NCBI GenBank assembly: GCA_001687465.1
Contig: LVLI01000604.1
Coordinates: forward strand, 1-52,798
From: Halocafeteria seosinensis
Lineage: Eukaryota; Sar; Bigyra; Bicosoecida
Direction of reading: 5' to 3'
Length of the DNA: 52,798 nucleotides
The position numbers were made by a program, and so were the translations under genes. Below the pieces are notes generated by a model. That model was not told the DNA's origin. It saw nothing but the letters and a program-made list of their open reading frames with translations, and searched no databases. Below are positions 42,685 to 52,798 of the stretch, piece after piece; the stretch's first letter is position 1; every line of letters starts with the position of its first letter.

Positions 42685-44070
42685 CCTCTATATATGCGTG
42701 TAGCTTGTATGTACGCAGTTTGTGCTATATAACTGTGCGGGGAGTCACTCGAGGGCTCTCGCTAAAACCGGTTGAGTCAGCCTATTTTCCAGGACTCAGG
42801 TCTGCAAATATCCACAACAATAATGTGGCTCACCATATCTCAATACACCTCAATCTATCTATCCATCTATAATCAACCCCACATCCGTCATTCGGTGCTG
42901 TGCTGCCACGGTGGAAGAAGCCAGCTAAGAACATTGAAGTGCCCTTTCCGCACAAAGTCCGGAACCAACCAACCAACCAACATTTGAAAAAAAAATAAGC
43001 CAGATGCAGGGCACGCTGCCGCAGGCCCTGCCACCTGTTCTCGTCGGGATCTTTCATGAGAACCCTTACAAATCCAGAGCAGAACAACAGGACGATCACC
43101 CGCCCCTTTTCATAGCACAGGAACTGCGTCGCGCCTTCAATGATGCTGCTCATATACGTGTACTACGCAGCCAAGGGTTGCGATCCCTGGTCCATGGCTT
43201 TTCCGTTGGCGTGCACTCGAGTTGCTTCGCTCCACCCTTCAGGGTTCGAATACACACCCACGAACCATGTGTCCCCACTCATCTACACACCCTTCACGCG
43301 CGTGTATTATCGTGGTTTGCATGCGCTCCATGCATGAAACCATCACCCAACCCAAGCAAGATATAACCGTGCCCAGCGACCCTACCAAAACAACAAAAAG
43401 GCTCTTCAAGGGGGATCCAAGGGGACCCAGCGTCCTCCCCGGCACGAAAGAATACGCCAAGCTAGCTACGTGTGGATGAGCTAATAAACATACCTTCTGC
43501 TAGACACACACGATAGATATTGCCTGTGTCTCTCTCCGACAAGAGGGAATAACCAACAAACAACTCTCTTGGAGCTTCCAGACTGCACGTCTCCCCCGCA
43601 GCAATCCGTGCCAGAGGGTGCGGCACACGGTTTCAACCGAAGTCCGCGTCGCTTTTTGAAGGAAAGGATCCGCGTTCGAGAATTTTAACCGCCCACGCAA
43701 GGATCCCCTTTGTAGCCTGCAGGTACCAAGACACCAAATACACACACATACATGTGAAATAGCGACGAGAACGACAAGGATGTGTACGTGTCCACAGCGG
43801 ATATACACGGAGTACTTGGCGAAACAGGGAATAGACGATATACACAAAAACAGTGCAGCTGCTTCAACAACCGCATTAAAGCCAGCTGGGATGTGACAGG
43901 TTCAACCTCTTCGCCAGAATCGACACCTAAGAAGAACACAGTTACACAAGGATGCTCAAAATGCCCGTTGGAAATAGAATAGAACGACTGGTTTCCCTCG
44001 TCAGGAATTGGAGAACTAGAGTAGCCAGAAACTAGCCTCAAATTCGGCGACGCCGCTTCAATTTGCACAA
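42685..44070 (-). other. Unresolved multi-exon coding potential
   Basis: Segments on - look like exons. At about 43500-43735, a frame reads AVKILERGSFPSK, then one TGA at about 43637, then LARIAAGETCSLEAPRELFV and LSERDTGNIYRVCLAEG, ending at a GTATGT donor near 43500. Upstream, about 43800-44068 reads NLRLVSGYSSSPIPDEGNQ and EEVEPVTSQLALMRLL. At about 42990-43153 there is CYEKGRVIVLLF and LMKDPDENRWQGLRQRAL. I could not fix the joins, and the TGA could be an error, a splice or decay. AVKIL recalls a kinase strand 3, but no catalytic loop was found nearby. Simple repeats (ACCA)n lie at about 42962-42980. Confidence 0.3.
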
Positions 44071-46700
44071 AACGCTTTGAGTTCTCTGTCTGTCTCTGCC
44101 ATCATTTTCGTTTCCCATGTTTCCTACTTTTAGTTTTCCATAAAGGTTGTCTGCATGTCATGCGCGATGAAAGACCTCGAATCGCTGAAGTCGCGAGTCA
44201 ACTGCAACCCTGCTTCAACGATAAAACGCAACATATGATATCTCTCCCCCAATCCAAATCGGTATCGCAACTCTTACACACCCCAAAATTACAGACAACT
44301 CGAGCCAGCAGTGCTTGTGCTTAGATCAGTGTGGTATGTGCGTGTGCTTGGTCGTCCTTGCCATACTGCTTTCCAAAACTACGTTCTCTTTGGTGCATCA
44401 TCATCCATCGGGAATTTCAAGCATACTGATCTCCTTTTCTCTCTCTTTTCTTCAGCTTTACATTAGCATCTGTAGGTGTTGTACAAGCGCAGATCAATCG
44501 TCGTCCGAGCCGACCTAAACCTCGTGACGCGTGAGTCAAGTCGAAACATCTCCGACGTATGATAAACGGCCATCATCAACTCAATCCTAAGCTTATAAAA
44601 TAAGCTTTCTCATGGTAATCTTTCTACACCCATAGGAATAGGAGTTTGGGCAGCTCTGTTCACTACTTGCCGGTATGCTTCCAGAAGGGTGTGTGTGTGG
44701 GTGTGTGTTTCCATGATGCTCTCCCTGGAGAGAAAAACAAGCCCGAGCTTCTCTATACGTGTAATCGCTACACACGACATTCCAATCGCATTCTTCTCTC
44801 CTCGTGTCGTCGTGAGAAATTGTACTCTGGATTCCTGAACATCAAATGCGTCAGAAGGATTTCCTCAGTTGCATTGCTCCCTGGATACCCTAGAGCTCCC
44901 TCGACGAAACCTCGATCAGCTTTGAGTGGTTTATCATCATCAGAATGCAGTGAATACAACAACAGCAGGCATGACGTCTATAGAGACGGCAGAAAGGTCA
45001 TTCAAAGCAATGATTACTTCCTCACAAGTGCTTTCGATTCCTCCCACATCAGTCAGTCTGTCCGAAAAAGCGCCGTATTCATAAATGGCTACGCTTATCT
45101 CCATCTTCTTCCCCATTCAATAGGTAGAGATGAACTGAATGCATGGGCTTAACTTTTGATAAAACCGTGCTTCCAGAAAGAAACCGCTTGATGGTTTCGC
45201 CACGGTTGTTTTTCCACAATGCAACCACGCATTCATTACGCCACTCGGCTGGAACACAGTTTTTAGGCTTTTATATAACCAGTGTTCTGAGGTCATCTTG
45301 CGGCCTCCTTTTTCATACAATGTGAAATTTCACCTCGTCCCGTCCCGAGCAACTTTCTTCCTTCCTTCTAGTCCGCGGGGTCACTTCATAGTCCTCCCAA
45401 AAGGGGCAAATGAGCATCCTTGGCATCCCATACTAGTATTATGTATCAATGGAAGAGCCATCAATGTCGTATGGCTTCAATATAGCCCTCTATCACCCAG
45501 ACTGAAAGGCTGACTCTTTGGGCTCTAAACGCTCGTTTCTCTCCTCCAGGGCCCTCATTTCCCCCCTTGATACAGACACAAACCTTCGGACAGGATAGAG
45601 GACAAAATTATACATACCTCCACGGGTTTAGATCCCCAGTAGCAGTGCTTGAATACACCCTTTCCAAACCTTTCAAAAAAATGAAAAAACCTACTCGGCA
45701 GAGTTGTCCAAGCAACAACAGCAGCTGCTGTGCTGTCGTCTCGTTTCGTATAGATAGACGTGTCTAAATGTGTGTACTTTCCGAACAGACAGAGAGGATA
45801 AATTAACAATCCCAACAATGTCTCTCATCTATATGGTGTGTGTTTGTGTGCATACTATACTGTGTATAGGTTATCGGGCGAAACGGTCATGATGAACTGC
45901 ACCTCCATGTATCCACCACGGCTGTCGGTTGGGATCTAGAGTGTATGGGATCCCCCTGCCCTGCAGCACCGATTGATGGTGGCTGTTCAAGAGAGAGCAA
46001 GCCTCATTCAAGAGGATAAATTGGATAGGAGTGGAGTGCCAGTTTGTTCGAGCATTGATCTCATGTGGATACACACTTCCACCGGAGTTTGTGCGGATGG
46101 AACGTGGTAGGTTACGCTGGCTTTCTCACAGCAAGCTAACCTAGCGACTCGGCCCAACTTGTGGGGACGCAAACACTGTCGCTGGGGCGCTTCAGCTGGC
46201 GCTTGATACAGAGCAGGCAATGCGAATGGTGTATCATCTGATGTGGATATCAGTCCTGGGGGTATGCATGATACCACACAGTAAGGGAAGGAACGCCATA
46301 CATACAGTGTAGTGAGTCAACGCTCTCTGGATTCGATGCCTGATGAGTTCTGAAGAATCAGTGCAGACGGAGAGGGTACTGTAGTCATTGGACTGGGGTG
46401 TGTTCGGCGTTATTCAAGGTGCCTTAACTAACACTATAGGTAGGCATTCTTCCGAGACCCCTTCATATACCGTATACGGTACACAATACGGTACATTGTT
46501 CAACGTTGTACAACGTGGCGGCTCAGCTTTCAATTCACGTTCCAGAGCACCCTCCGAAGTCGGCGAGACTTCATACGATCCGTCACTGAATCGTCTATCG
46601 TCTGAGCTATTCATCAGTGGAATCGCACATTGGGTGTTTAGCAAGAGAATGTCCATCTACGTTACGACACCGTGTAGGAGATCTAAGAGTTCAAGAGGGG
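44071..46700 (-). other. Unresolved coding potential with a glycine-loop-like exon
   Basis: A segment on - at about 45618-45680 reads FGKGVFKHCYWGSKPVE and stops at a GTATGT donor (about 45618). It resembles a kinase glycine-rich loop. Further down on -, about 45150-45260 reads EWRNECVVALWKNNRGETIK after a TTCCAG acceptor, and about 44855-44935 reads GFVEGALGYPGSNATEEILL. These may be parts of one many-exon gene, perhaps continuing into 42.7-44.1 kb. I could not assemble a frame or find HRD/DFG motifs. From 45900 to 46700 nothing is recognised. Confidence 0.25.
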
Positions 46701-46736
46701 GGAAAGAATTAAGTGCTATACAGGTACTGTACAAGA

Positions 46737-47034
46737 TAATTGTTCAGATGGCGGAGATACGAAAGACGTTCGTCGGAAACAACAATCCCCAGTAACTCGG
46801 AAAACAAGCGGATCCTCGTCCACTGGAAGGGCTACCCAGAGGCACGTGGGAACCGGTTTCGTAGCTTCAGAAGGACCTGGGCAGCCGCACCTTCTTCGAC
46901 CTCGAGCAGGAGATGTACTTCGATCTGGGCTATGTTGACGAAACTGAGATGGACGGAACTCCTGGGGCGCCACCTCCCGCGTCAGGTGGTGGCTTGTCAT
47001 ATGATCACAACTGTTGCGTCTGGACCAACACTTA
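46737..47034 (+). pseudogene. Broken chromodomain fragment of a mobile element
   Basis: One frame on + reads RRYERRSSE and RILVHWKGYPE, the start and core of a chromodomain. Just after PE the match continues in another frame as RGTWEP, a stop, then LQKDLGSRTFFDLEQEMYFD. So one frameshift and one stop break it. Chromodomains of this form are typical of chromovirus (Ty3-type) integrases, but the downstream DLGxRxF segment matches the one at the end of the window behind a pogo-like transposase, so that element family is the better source. Confidence 0.7.
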
Positions 47035-47249
47035 ATCCTGCCTGCGCTGCTGCAACCGGTCCTGGCGTCGCTGTGGCAGGCTCAGGGCCTTCTTCCAGAT
47101 TGAGCCTCGTGACATCATTGGCGCAGGCATGGCTCCTCTTCCGATGCCTCCTGAGCAAAACCAGTGTTGTGTTCCCTCACGGCGCATGTCAGCAAGGCTA
47201 CAGGAACAGCGGGCCCGTCGCTGCTTAACACGGGCGCATACCGCTCCTA

Positions 47250-47306
47250 GTTAAGAGGATGCGGTCAACTCCCCGGCCGGTGGGCTATCTGTCACATATG
47301 TGTGTG
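47250..47306 (+). repeat. Dispersed repeat, copy 3
   Basis: Begins GTTAAGAGGATGCGGTCAAC and ends TCACATATGTGTGTG. Almost identical to copy 2 (21217-21293), but the GT tract is short here. It lies about 85 bp past the stop codon of the LRR/coiled-coil locus. Confidence 0.85.
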
Positions 47307-47390
47307 CGGAAAAAGATGATGCCCATTGAGGATGCTACACTGGAAAACAACTTCCTGAGCTTCAGATTTAAAATGGAGAGACTGTGTTTC

Positions 47391-49809
47391 CTACATTTCC
47401 TCCTCGAATCTCTCTCGATTGTCAAATGCGACCTCCATAACATCGTTTAACCGACGTGATCGCTGATCGATGTGGGAATGTAGGGTATCCATTTCGTCAC
47501 GTATAGACTGACCTGTTGACGTTCCAGGAGCTGGCAATTGCTGTTGAACAGTCGACCCGCTGCCGATATCTCCATCGGTTTGATTCTTTTCAGCCATCTC
47601 TTTTGCTGTTCGGGCTACTCCACGTACTCGGTCAAGTTCTGCTTGCAATGACTCCAGTTCACTTCTGGACACTTGGCTATGTTTCACTGCATCAATTTCC
47701 TGTTCAAGCCTCCCTACTCTCTCATCTACGTGTGACGAATACACGCTGCTTTGTGAAATCGGGCTAGCTGTCACAGAAGCTTCTGTGCCAGATCCACTGG
47801 ACATTGAGCTCACAGCTTCACTTCGGTATCGCACACTAGCCTGGTTGATTGAATCCTGGTCGTACCCCAGTACGTCCAGCAACTGCTTTGCAGAAAAACC
47901 ATCTGCCCCAACATCACCTCGCATACATACTTTCACAATAGCCATTCCGCAAGCGCAAGCCCTTCTTCCTCATACACATTCACTGGTGATGTCGACATGA
48001 TGCTATCATGGATTCGTCGCCAAATATTTCGTGGTTCTTCGGTGAAATCAAGTGAATCAATGTGATCTTTAAGTCCCAAAGTAATATTCCGCGTCGCATG
48101 CTCGACTAGCTGCATAATTTCCGTGTGAGTCGGCGCGATTGATAACAAGTTACTCATCGCCTGAGTGATAATCAAGTTCACGTATGCTTCCATTACTGTA
48201 TGTAATGCGCCACTAATCTGGCTTGCAATAGGAACACTCTGAAGCAATGTATTCAACAAAGAGGTAACCATCGACTTCTTCTTGCTGGCTGTATCGATAG
48301 CAACATCACCCGAGCGCAAACTCATCGCTGCGATAAAGTAATCATATACAATCGAATTCAGACAGGCACAGAAAGACAGCAACTTGGAATCTGCTTGGAT
48401 ATACGCCAAGACCTTGTCTTCATCCTCTTTTTCCAAAGAGCGAGGAATTTCATGTCGGTAAACTGCCACCCCAGTGTTGGGCAAGATGCGAGTCCGAAGT
48501 TCTTCGACTTCCTCAACAGTCACTGTTACGGATTCTTGCTGCGAAGGACTAGCTTTCGACTCGGATGTTGCCGTTGTTGCCTTTTCGTCAGACTCCTCAT
48601 TGACTGGCTGGTTACCGTTCGGAGAATTATTTGCAGTACCAGCCGAGGTCGCATTCGTCGTCGCCTGGTTCTGCTGGTTACGTCCCTGTTGCTGCATATG
48701 CGGCGGCTGCTCGCGCTTGTCGGTACTGCGGCCTCCTTGCTGCGACGAAGTTCTAGTTTGCCCATTAGCATTACGGCCTTGTCCTTGTTCCCTTTCCTTC
48801 TTCCTGATCTCTTCAGCTTTTCGCTTGGCTTGTTGCAATTCATTCTGCATTTAACAAACCCAAGGAGATAAAGCGACAATAATTGGCTCAGTGCATAATA
48901 ACACAGGAAATGCACAACCAATGCACTAGAAACTTCAGACCAGCCAAGACACAAACACACGCAAATCGCAAAGAATTAGTTCACAGAAGCCTATCCACAC
49001 CCAATCAAATACCGGTATCAACTGTACGTCGTCGTCGCAGCGAACCCTTCCCTAACGCCCTCATTCATGAGTTCCGACAAAACACAATGGTTTGCTTGCT
49101 GGAGGAAATCGTCGTGATCTTACCTGCTTGACTAAATGGTAAATTGTGTTCGTCAGAGTTTGATCTTGGATTTGATTCCCTCCTAAATGAATCTCAGTCA
49201 ATTTTGTATTGACCCGCAAGGCATCCGCCAAATGTCGAGCTCCTCTATCACCGATTTCATTCGCAGTTAAATTAATCCCAGTCAATGTCGTCTTGTCCCG
49301 CAAGGCATCCGCCAAATGTTGAGCTCCTGTATCACCGATTTGATTCGCTCGTAAATAAATCTTAGTCAATGTCGTATTGTCCCGTAAGGCATCAGCCAAA
49401 TGTTGCGCCCCTGTAGCACCGATTTGATTCCTGTCTAAATGAATCGTAGTCAATGTCGTATTGTCCCGCAAGGCATCCACCAAATGTTGAGCTCCTGTAG
49501 CACCGATTTGATTCTCTTCTAAATTAATCTCAGTCAATGCTGTGTCGACTCGCAAGGCATCCGCCAAATGTCGAGCTCCTGTAGCACCGACTTGATTTCC
49601 TGTTAAATTAATCCACGTCAATGTCGTATTCTCTCCCTCCCGCAAGGCATCTGCTATGTCTTTTACATCTTTATCATCCAGGTTCTTTTGAAAAAGATCC
49701 AATCCTGTATCCGTATACTCTGAATCATTTCGTCGAATCCGCGCTAAATACTTGTCTGCACTCTTTCTTCCTCGTAGGCGTCCCTCTTGCTCGATGCTGC
49801 ATTACCCAT
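47391..49809 (-). CDS. LRR - coiled-coil protein, frame-broken at both ends
   Basis: Exon 1 (49124-49809) carries seven RNase-inhibitor-type LRRs (NTTLTTIHLDRNQIGATGAQ and variants) and ends LVKQ at a GTAAGATC donor. A 279-bp intron (48845-49123) leads to exon 2 at 48844: NELQQAKRKAEEIRKKE, a coiled coil, then a Gln/Asn/Thr-rich linker and a ~190-residue helical region (about SVTVTVEEVEEL to NVYEEEGLALAEW). That frame stops at 47933. A second frame, 47391-47945 (184 codons: SAKQLLDVLGYDQDS, then coiled coil RLEQEIDAVKHS and SLQAELDRVRG), overlaps it by 13 nt. It is either a continuation after a frameshift or a separate gene. At the start, MGNAASSK (49809, N-myristoylation-like) is one base out of frame with the LRR frame. 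Alternatively, a 62-bp intron after ATGG gives an intact but shorter N-terminus. Role unknown; a membrane-linked LRR scaffold is inference. Confidence 0.7.
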
Positions 49810-50256
49810 TCTTGCTGCTGGGTGGCTTTTGCCTCAATCAAGCAACCATCCACACGATACGTACATACATACATACGAGGCAGGCAGACTGCTTGAAGCG
49901 CCTACTTGTATCGTGTGAAGTGGCAGTCCTTCAACACTGCTTGTTGAAGACGAATCAGCCAGGCACATTGCGATCCGGAGACGAAATAAGAGGGCCATGG
50001 GGAATGCATCGCGACTTCGCTCATGTTTACAGTATTGACGGTAACATTGCTGATGCCTCATGCTGTGCTGTTGGATGTGTACAGTACGATTCAATTTCGC
50101 TCGTCCCCCATTTCAATTGACCTCGCGGTTGGTATCTTTAGGTAAGAAATACCGTGCAGGGTAGGGTGACCTGGCTACCGTCATTGAACCCAGGCAGTAC
50201 GCCATAAGTACGGAGAACCCGCTCCTCGTGTATTTGAAATCGTCATATCGCTTCTT

Positions 50257-50409
50257 CTCAGTACAAACTGCTTCGGCGAGTGGTTCGAAGAAGCCCGCAC
50301 CAGCCACACACGAACTAGACGGAAGAGAGTTGGACTGAGTACAAACTTTTTCGGCGATTGACTCGAACAAGCCTGCAGTAGGTACTCACGGATGAGATGG
50401 AAGGGAGTC
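50257..50409. repeat. Two-unit tandem duplication, about 78-bp period
   Basis: Unit 1 begins CTCAGTACAAACTGCTTCGG and ends GACGGAAGAGAGT. Unit 2 begins CTGAGTACAAACTTTTTCGG and ends GATGGAAGGGAGT. The two are clearly related over their length, with scattered changes. Confidence 0.7.
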
Positions 50410-50788
50410 CCTAACCCTCTATCGGTATTTTTCCAGTACCCACGTCCAAAACTAAGATGTTACTCATTCTTATTAACTCTAGTTTGCGGATGTCGGTGTA
50501 TAAGCGAACTACAGTAGAGACTCTCAACGGTCTTCTTGCTGTTGGGGAAGAGTTGACATTCTCCTGATGCCAATGCTGTAAAAATGAAAGCACCGTTCTT
50601 TTTGGAGCGGTCATCATGCAAATAGAGCCGCGGATCGAAGTGCAGAGCTTCTCATACCACATAGATAATTTACCGTCCAGGGTCTCTAGCTCTCCACAGC
50701 CATCTTCATCATGACTACAAAAGCATGTCAGTGAGTACATGTATTTCCTGGTTGTACTGTGCCGGCTTTACAGTCGTTCAAATAAGTA

Positions 50789-50808
50789 GGTAACATCGGG
50801 GTGTTACC
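50789..50808. repeat. Short inverted repeat GGTAAC...GTTACC
   Basis: GGTAAC (50789-50794) and GTTACC (50803-50808) are inverted around 8 nt. The right arm continues into GTTACCTGGATTTTTGCACA, which recurs as GTTACCTGGATTTGTGCACA at about 50976. It may mark an end of the transposon whose coding part starts near 51.18 kb. Confidence 0.5.
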
Positions 50809-51178
50809 TGGATTTTTGCACAAGTCATTTTGGGGACTGAGTCACTGAAACAAAAGGTACTGGGTCAAAAAATTCGGGGAAGACGAAGGGCAAAACGACG
50901 CCTGACGGGGGTCCCATCTTGCCCTTGATATGGGGGCTTGAATTTTGGAGGTGCGGAAAAAGATCGAAAACCCCGTTACCTGGATTTGTGCACAGTGGTT
51001 TTCGCCATTTACACACCAACCGCGTGCCCAATGCAAGCTTTGAAAACTGCTCCTTAATATACAACTGTTTGCGAGTGAATAGGTGTGAAAACTGTTTTTT
51101 ACGCTTTTTATTGAGGAAGATACTCGCCCTTAATGTTTTGCGACGCGCGGACGTTGAAGTTGGGTGCAGAGAATTCAA

Positions 51179-52798
51179 ATGGGGAAACTGGATCATCAAA
51201 CTCCCGCTGGTAGGCGCTACAATGCCATAATCGTGCACACATGGAGTCGGAAAGGAACAGACAAATGCGGCAATCATATCCAAAGTGTTCTTGAGAAGAA
51301 GGAGGAAACCATAGCTGCGTATTCAAAGGGAAAATCGGCACGCAGGCTGGCGTGCGACTGGAGAAAACGGATGAGAAGTCAGCTAGACATCAATAATCTA
51401 CGTCAACAAGGGCAGGTGATAGAGTTCGAAGTAGCTAAATCAATTTACCATCAGATGTTCCACATGGATAGATGTCGAAAGAAAAGCTTATCCAAAAATA
51501 CTTCGTTGAAGCAGACTCATCGGTCTACGCCGAGTTAGCGTTGGCGCATACAGTAAAAGAGATGCGGCTCCTCGGGTTAAACGATAAAAGAGCACTTACC
51601 TACACCCCCGTTATCTCATCCGATGGGGCAATACTGGTATCACAGCTCATAGTGCCTGGTTTATCAGTTGGAGAGGAGGAGGAAGAAGCAATGTGGCAGG
51701 AGGCAGAGCATCTGAAGTACTGCTCGTGAATCACTCGGCAGGGAGAAAGCGATGGCAGCACCAGCGCACTTTCCGCAAGCTAATAGCATCTATCAACACG
51801 TATGTGAAATCCCGGATTGCAAACTCGCGCGTGGGGCTCACGGCGGCAGTTCTCGCAGTGGACTGCGCGGGCACACGTCAGCTGCCGCTCTTGAGGTGTT
51901 GCAGGAGTACCCGATGATCGTCCCACTGTTCGTTCCTCCAAGGATGACGTCAGTGCTGCAGCCTCTTGATAAGGCGTTTTTCGCTCCATTCAAGAAACTT
52001 TCGAAATCGTCCGTCTCCCGGTTCATACTGTCATGTGGCAACAAGCTCTGCTCTCTTCCTGCTCGGGACAGACCGCTGTATCTTGAGCAGTGCATGGCGA
52101 AGAAAACATAATGTAGCACCTTACTTTCGAATGGATTCCAAGCTGCCTCAAGCGTATGTCTCTCAAAGTTGTTCGTAGAGGTTGGAATTAAGTTTGTTGT
52201 GGAGTGTTCCCTGCACCACTCGCAGGTCGATTTGGACTCTTCATTCTGGGAATGCCATTTTCAGAAGGCAGGACAATGGCCGAACTTCCAGGAGACTGCC
52301 ATACTGAAAGATATACTTCACGGCGGTAGTCTGCCGCACTATGGGATACCTTATCTGAAGAACCTGCGTCATGAGAGGAAGCTGAAAGGACTGGCAGCAA
52401 GCACCAACTGGTCGACAGACTGCAGAAGTACCAGGCAGATGTAGAGGAACACGAGGAATTCGCAGTTGGTGTTGAAGTCGAAAACGAAGAGGACACGGAC
52501 GCATCTCAAGACGAAGTAGAGGACATCATTACTTACGAAGCTGAGGAGAAAGAGGCTTCTGAAAATGACGAGGAAGTCCCGCCGAGGCCGAGCTTGAAGA
52601 TGAGGCTCCTCCAGATATGGACGCATTATTCGAAATTGAGCCATTCGTTAGATACATCGAGGAATTAGATGCGATGGAAGTAAAATGGAAGGGCTATGGC
52701 AGCAGAAATAACACCAAAAAACCATGCACGAAACTCGTAATAGACCTCGGAAGAAGGCAGTTCGACTCTCTGAGCCGCCCGGTTATGGACCTCTATCA
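51179..52798 (+). pseudogene. Degenerate pogo/Tigger-like (DDE_1) transposase with downstream chromodomain
   Basis: Cut-and-paste transposase remnant, broken by several frameshifts and stops and running off the window. About 51179-51535: a DNA-binding region with a helix-turn-helix-like VLEKKEETIAAYSKGKSARR. About 51550-51660: KRALTYTPVISSDGAILVS, resembling the segment near the first catalytic Asp. About 51825-51870: AVLAVDCAGT, the likely second Asp, in one frame. About 51890-52000, in another frame: EVLQEYPMIVPLFVPPRMTS and VLQPLDKAFFAPFKKL, the hallmark PPxxTxxLQPLD motif of pogo/Tigger, where the third acidic residue sits. After an acidic stretch (52440-52600), the frame from about 52600 reads FEIEPFVRYIEELDAMEVKW then KGYGSRNNT, a chromodomain, then DLGRRQFDSL. 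Whether transposase and chromodomain were one protein is inference. Confidence 0.72.

Larger units (their letters stand above)
49810..51164. other. Gene-poor interval with small repeats
   Basis: Upstream of the LRR gene. Holds a (TACA)n tract at about 49861-49876, a tandem duplication at 50257-50409, a short inverted repeat at 50789-50808 and a direct repeat pair (50803 and 50974). Frames such as 50411-50740 and 50825-51283 on - have no motif. The right part may be the non-coding end of the transposon that follows. Confidence 0.4.

Noticed and set aside
42830-43000. CRISPR-like or satellite array from short repeats
   Set aside because: The repeats are simple 4-bp runs (ATCT, ACCA) without spacers, in a eukaryotic sequence.

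Overview
This window looks like nuclear DNA from a microbial eukaryote. Spliceosomal GT-AG introns, mostly 55-95 bp, can be placed exactly in several genes because reading frame and protein homology agree across the junctions. There is no bacterial-type operon layout. Intron-bearing housekeeping genes (TXNDC17-like thioredoxin, snRNP G, eS25, VPS29) alternate with large intron-less lineage-specific genes (DOMON-cytochrome b561 proteins, a PBP/EGF sensor kinase, a zinc-knuckle protein) and with decayed mobile DNA. An alga or another free-living protist is likely, but I cannot name the group. Two N bases (41686, 42575) mark this as draft sequence, so single-base frameshifts should be read with care.

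Layout. 0-1.45 kb: no supported gene. 1.45-3.55 kb: six-exon unknown gene (-). 3.6-5.7 kb: unresolved coding potential (-). 5.9-6.5 kb: TXNDC17-like (+). 6.6-8.7 kb: FYVE protein with a long acidic tail (-). 9.4-10.7 kb: remnants of a GLUG-like protein and a coiled-coil tail (+). 11.1-18.5 kb: two tandem DOMON-cytochrome b561 genes (-). 19.5-20.8 kb: tail-anchored WD40 protein (-). 22.6-24.5 kb: zinc-knuckle protein of unknown role (+). 25.7-34.3 kb: two convergent hybrid sensor-kinase genes, one with a CHASE-like ectodomain and one with a periplasmic-binding-protein plus EGF ectodomain. 34.8-36.1 kb: three diverged tandem repeat units. 36.1-36.75 kb: small LRR protein (-). 37.6-38.0 kb: SmG (+). 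38.6-39.3 kb: eS25 with a start-codon-only exon (-). 39.8-40.6 kb: VPS29 (+). 40.8-42.7 kb: protein kinase (-). 42.8-45.9 kb: unresolved multi-exon coding on (-), including one exon resembling a kinase glycine loop. 46.7-47.0 kb: broken chromodomain. 47.4-49.8 kb: LRR plus coiled-coil gene (-). 51.2 kb to the end: broken pogo/Tigger-like transposase followed by a chromodomain.

Themes. Signal sensing and redox at membranes recur: two hybrid kinases, two b561 redox proteins, and three proteins that start with an N-myristoylation-like MGxxxS motif (both LRR proteins and the WD40 protein). No single new system is proven. The best candidates for undescribed biology are the MGxxxS LRR-coiled-coil family, the pogo-type transposase with a downstream chromodomain and its partner fragment 5 kb upstream, a coiled-coil motif shared by two distant loci, and the pair of convergent sensors in which one kinase core appears degenerate.
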